Assembly: GCF_021389935.1 (NCBI RefSeq)
Contig: NZ_CP089979.1
Location: forward strand, 3,329,001-3,393,000
Reading direction: 5' to 3'
From: Fulvivirga ligni
GTDB lineage: Bacteria; Bacteroidota; Bacteroidia; Cytophagales; Cyclobacteriaceae
DNA length: 64,000 bases
Shown one piece after another: positions 61,218-64,000 of this stretch; the first letter of the stretch is position 1; each line of letters begins with the position of its first letter. The notes under the pieces were generated by a model. The model saw only the letters and a program-made list of their open reading frames with translations, made no database searches and was not told where the DNA came from. Both the position numbers and the translations under genes were made by a program.

Positions 61218-61685
61218 ATGATTAAAAGTGTTTTCTTACAACCAGGGCAATTGCATGTTTCTACATGTAATACTAAAATTATAACGATTTTGGGCACATG
61301 TGTTGCAGTTTGTTTGATGGATCCTGTTTTGAAAATAGGAGGAATGAATCATTACATGTTGCCAAGATGGAATGATAAATCTCTAAATAAGTTAAATTAT
61401 GGGAATTCTGCTATTCAAGCACTAATTGATAAGATGATTGGTAATGGAGCTCACAAAGAACGTATTGTAGCAGGAATTTTCGGTGGCTTTGATACTCACA
61501 CTTCTGTTTTTAATATAGGACAACAAAATGCTTTAATTGCATTGGAAATTTTAAAAGCTGCTAATATAAAGATAGTGAGTAAAAATACAGGGGGGAAACA
61601 TGGTCGAAAGCTAAATTTCTATACATTTAATCAAAGTATACTTGTTGAACGTTTTAAAATGAACTGTTTTGGGAAAGAAAATTAG
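61218..61685 (+). CDS. cheD: Chemoreceptor glutamine deamidase CheD
   Basis: This 155-residue CheD has the catalytic Cys28 in LGTCVAVCL, His45 in GGMNHYMLP, and the family segments VAGIFGG and NTGGKHGRKLNF. It deamidates receptor glutamines and usually partners with CheC. No CheC, CheX or CheZ gene is present here, so adaptation probably relies on CheB, CheR and CheD alone. The end overlaps cheB by 17 bases. Confidence 0.94.
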   Translation: MIKSVFLQPGQLHVSTCNTKIITILGTCVAVCLMDPVLKIGGMNHYMLPRWNDKSLNKLNYGNSAIQALIDKMIGNGAHKERIVAGIFGGFDTHTSVFNIGQQNALIALEILKAANIKIVSKNTGGKHGRKLNFYTFNQSILVERFKMNCFGKEN

Positions 61686-62736
61686 TGTACTTATAGTGGA
61701 TGATTCTGCGTTAGTCAGGAAGCTTCTTACAGATATATTAAGCTCTGATCCAGAAATAGAAGTAATTGGTACCGCAAGCGACCCTTATCTTGCTGCACAA
61801 AAAATAAAAACTCGAATTCCAGATGTTATTACTTTAGATGTAGAAATGCCTAGAATGGATGGGCTTACATTTTTAAAAGCAATAATGGCTCAGAAGCCAA
61901 TTCCGGTTGTAATTTTATCAAGTCTAACGGAAAAAGGAAGTTTAACGGCTTTAAAAGCCTTGGAACTTGGAGCGTTAGATGTGGTCCAGAAACCTACAAT
62001 GACCGCTCTCCGTAACGTTGATGATCACCTCAGAAATTATCTTATTGATTTGATTAAGACCAACGTAAATACCACTGCCATCAACAAAAAAAAATATGCT
62101 TTTCAAAAGGAGAACCCAAAGAAATTTGCTGGGATATTAAAACAAACTGGAAGCATGATTAAAACCACTGAGAAGGTAGTTGTAATAGGAGCCTCTACTG
62201 GAGGCACTGAGGCCATTAAAGAAATATTAACACAACTACCTTATGACTCACCCGCTATTGTTATAGTTCAGCATATGCCAGAAGCTTATACTAAGGCGTT
62301 TGCGGAAAGGCTTAATCAACTCTGCGAGATTAATGTAAGGGAAGCAAGAGATGGAGATTCGCTAACCAGAGGCCAAGCTTTGATAGCACCTGGAAATTAT
62401 CACACCTATATTTGTCGAAGTGGAGCTAAATATTTTGTGCAAGTTAAAATGGGAGAAAGAGTAAATAGGCATCGGCCCAGCGTAGATGTATTGTTTAATT
62501 CTGCGGTGAAATTTATAGGTAAGAACTGTGTTGGGGTATTACTTACAGGAATGGGAAAAGATGGTGCTATGGGCTTATTATCTTTAAAGGAGGTGGGAGC
62601 CTTCACAATAGCTCAAGATCAAGATACTTCTGTAGTGTTTGGAATGCCTAAAGAGGCTATTAAACTCTCTGCTGCTCATGTTGTAGAACCCTTAGATAAT
62701 ATCCCGAAGGTAATAATTGCAAATAGTGGACATTAA
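61669..62736 (+). CDS. cheB: Chemotaxis response regulator methylesterase CheB (TTG start)
   Basis: This 355-residue protein has a receiver domain (1-120; DDS at 11-13, acceptor Asp57 in LDVEMPRMDG). A linker and the methylesterase domain follow, with the catalytic serine in GASTGGTEAI, the histidine in VQHMPEAYT and the aspartate in MGKDGAMG. The start is TTG 61669: an in-frame TGA lies just upstream (61660-61662), and no other start codon precedes the receiver fold. Translation is thus coupled with cheD. Confidence 0.95.
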   Translation: MGKKISVLIVDDSALVRKLLTDILSSDPEIEVIGTASDPYLAAQKIKTRIPDVITLDVEMPRMDGLTFLKAIMAQKPIPVVILSSLTEKGSLTALKALELGALDVVQKPTMTALRNVDDHLRNYLIDLIKTNVNTTAINKKKYAFQKENPKKFAGILKQTGSMIKTTEKVVVIGASTGGTEAIKEILTQLPYDSPAIVIVQHMPEAYTKAFAERLNQLCEINVREARDGDSLTRGQALIAPGNYHTYICRSGAKYFVQVKMGERVNRHRPSVDVLFNSAVKFIGKNCVGVLLTGMGKDGAMGLLSLKEVGAFTIAQDQDTSVVFGMPKEAIKLSAAHVVEPLDNIPKVIIANSGH

Positions 62737-62809
62737 AATTGGTTCAAACTTTTATTTTTAGAAGTTCTGTTAATTCATTAGCAAAAAATAATTATTTCAA
62801 AACTCAATG

Positions 62810-63184
62810 CTACACTAAGCATTTATTTATAATCTTGTACTTCTCTATCTTTATTTTAAAACCTTCCCAGGTCTGCAGGTGGATATAGAATGAGCTGTTA
62901 TGATCATAACTAGATTCATCCAGTCAATAACTAAAGAAATATCCCAATAGAACACATATACGTTCTATACCTAGTGCCCTCAGTTTAACTATGATTTGAA
63001 ATTCATTTAAGTCAAGGTCTATATCCATTTTCATGAAGATTAGATCTGGAGGATCAGATTTTTCCAGTAATTTGAGATAGCCAAATAGTTCCACACTATT
63101 ATTAAAGCTATTTAGATCATATCCTGTTCCAAGGAATTTGTAATAGCTATAATTGAAAAGCTGGAACTCTTTCGAATTGATCAC
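62810..63184 (-). pseudogene. Decayed receiver-domain-like gene, right copy
   Basis: On the minus strand from ATG 63184 an 86-codon frame reads MINSKEFQLFNYSYYKFLGT and on through DPPDLIFMKMDIDLDLNEFQ to YFFSY. It then meets an in-frame TGA (62926-62924). Reading continues in the same frame with LDESSYDHNSSFYI and TWEGFKIKIEKYK to TAG at 62810. The PDLIFMKMDIDLDLNEF stretch is where a receiver domain has its phospho-acceptor (PDLIFLDxxMPxMxG), but the Asp is replaced. A matching remnant lies on the other side of the chemotaxis operon. The 86-residue product could still be made; I read it as a pseudogene. Confidence 0.55.
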
Positions 63185-63432
63185 TTATAAATATGCATTT
63201 CATGAGAATGTGCAATCAATCTACAAAATGATTAAACGAAAAACCTATTTTACAGTTTTATGGTAAAAGTTTAAGTTAAATTTTCAACTATTATGCGATT
63301 CTTTTATAATAGCGGTTTTATTAAATTTTTACCGACCACTCAAACAACCATACCCCAGATCATCAATATTTTCTCACGCACCAATCTTTGATTACCTACC
63401 TTCGCTGGCGATTCAAAACTTCTCAATCTATC

Positions 63433-64000
63433 ATGTTGCGCAAACTTATATTGTCCTTTTTTCTCATTAATTTTTCCCTTATTAGCTATGCTCAAAAGAT
63501 TACCGGTATGGTATTGGATGAATCTAATAGAGCTGTAGAAGAGGCTTATATTCTTAATGAAAGAACAGGTAATCATACTCATGCAGAGCATTTTGGGCAA
63601 TTTTTCATGGTAAATACCATGAAGGGCGATACACTTCAGGTCAGGCACATCGGTTATGAGCCTGCATCGTTTGTGGTAAATGATCTAAACCAGGATTATC
63701 GTATCACCCTTAAAGAAAAAGTGATTTCCTTAGATGAAATCATGGTTTCACCAGAGCTGGATGCGATTAATGTGCTTACGGATATCAATATCAAAACTAG
63801 TCCTGTAAATACTTCCCAAGAGCTTTTGCGTCAGGTTCCCGGTCTGGTGATCGGCCAGCATGCTGGAGGGGGTAAGGCGGAGCAAATTTTTCTCAGAGGC
63901 TTTGATATTGATCACGGTACGGACATTAGCATCTCCGTGGATGGTATGCCAGTTAATATGGTCTCTCATGCTCATGGCCAGGGCTATGCAGACTTACATT
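63433..64000 (+). CDS. TonB-dependent receptor, N-terminal part (runs off the window)
   Basis: From ATG 63433 the frame is open to the window end (189 codons). It encodes a signal peptide (hydrophobic to SYAQ, residue 21) and a carboxypeptidase-D-regulatory-like beta-sandwich (KITGMVLDESNRAVEEAYIL, about 22-100). The start of the plug domain follows (ELLRQVPGLVIGQHAGGGKA, then IFLRGFDIDHGTDISISVDG and SHAHGQGYADLH). It is a classical FepA/CirA-type receptor rather than SusC, since the SusC-specific motif is absent. Ligand unknown; it is not adjacent to the siderophore operon. The 250 bp before it holds no other gene, and an AATCTTTG box lies at 63383-63390. Confidence 0.9.
   Translation, partial: MLRKLILSFFLINFSLISYAQKITGMVLDESNRAVEEAYILNERTGNHTHAEHFGQFFMVNTMKGDTLQVRHIGYEPASFVVNDLNQDYRITLKEKVISLDEIMVSPELDAINVLTDINIKTSPVNTSQELLRQVPGLVIGQHAGGGKAEQIFLRGFDIDHGTDISISVDGMPVNMVSHAHGQGYADLH

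Noticed and set aside
63340-63648. 102-codon minus-strand frame over the start of the last gene
   Set aside because: Antisense to the signal peptide and N-terminal domain of a clear TonB-dependent receptor.
1-64000. CRISPR arrays, tRNA and rRNA genes, transposases, phage genes
   Set aside because: No spaced repeat series, cloverleaf-like GTTCRANNC arms, rRNA stretches, DDE/HUH transposase or phage structural motifs were seen on reading both strands; short repeats found are tandem or promoter-associated.

Overview
The window looks like chromosome from a member of the Bacteroidota, most likely the Cytophagales; any genus name (for example Fulvivirga-like) would be a guess. The grounds are AT-rich DNA, a SusC/SusD pair with FecI/FecR control, many lipoproteins with short Cys lipoboxes, TAnnTTTG-like -7 promoter boxes, weak Shine-Dalgarno signals with several TTG starts, and an MCP/Che set without flagellar genes. 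I see no rRNA, tRNA, CRISPR array, intact IS element or prophage.

Layout. (1) 1-6.6 kb: the end of an AraC regulator, then five monocistronic reductase-type genes (MDR quinone-reductase-like, pirin, SDR, NmrA-like, Old Yellow Enzyme). Each has its own copy of a GTGATTTGATACAAGTTT-type element exactly 35 bp from a -7-like box. A second AraC gene and an OsmC gene close the block. It reads as an electrophile or redox stress regulon. (2) 6.6-12.5 kb: small exported thioredoxin-like protein, alpha/beta-hydrolase lipoprotein, DUF308-like membrane protein, AraC-SDR pair, then 1.3 kb of almost gene-free DNA. (3) 12.5-29.8 kb: ECF sigma, FecR, SusC with STN domain, SusD, two tandem DUF4369/TlpA thioredoxin lipoproteins, DsbD, and two tandem 935-residue M16 peptidases. 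This is a coherent uptake, thiol-reduction and proteolysis locus. (4) 29.9-30.5 kb: scar of a divergent MarR/FAD-monooxygenase pair whose N-terminal halves and shared promoter are gone. (5) 30.6-45.7 kb: two copies of an unrecognised Cys-rich lipoprotein family bracket a YqcI/YcgG (GntA-like) plus DUF1989 gene pair, a zinc alcohol dehydrogenase, an AraC-linked operon of cupin, flavodoxin, aldo/keto reductase, carboxymuconolactone-decarboxylase-like and cupin genes, a TAT-exported molybdopterin hydroxylase subunit with its own AraC gene, an ABM monooxygenase lipoprotein and a beta-trefoil lipoprotein. (6) 45.8-53.5 kb, minus strand: a hydroxamate siderophore operon (PLP decarboxylase, N-hydroxylase, MFS exporter, GNAT-IucA/IucC fusion, membrane acyltransferase) behind a palindrome that abuts the promoter and may be an iron operator. 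(7) 54.4-62.7 kb: chemotaxis operon cheY-cheA-cheW-porin-MCP-cheR-cheD-cheB, flanked on both sides by decayed copies of the same small receiver-like gene. (8) 63.4 kb to the end: N-terminus of a TonB-dependent receptor.

The most interesting points are the fixed-spacing promoter regulon, the SusCD/thioredoxin/DsbD/M16 locus, the paired Cys-rich lipoproteins, the GntA-like/DUF1989 pair, and the chemotaxis operon that contains an outer-membrane porin and is bounded by decayed receiver genes.
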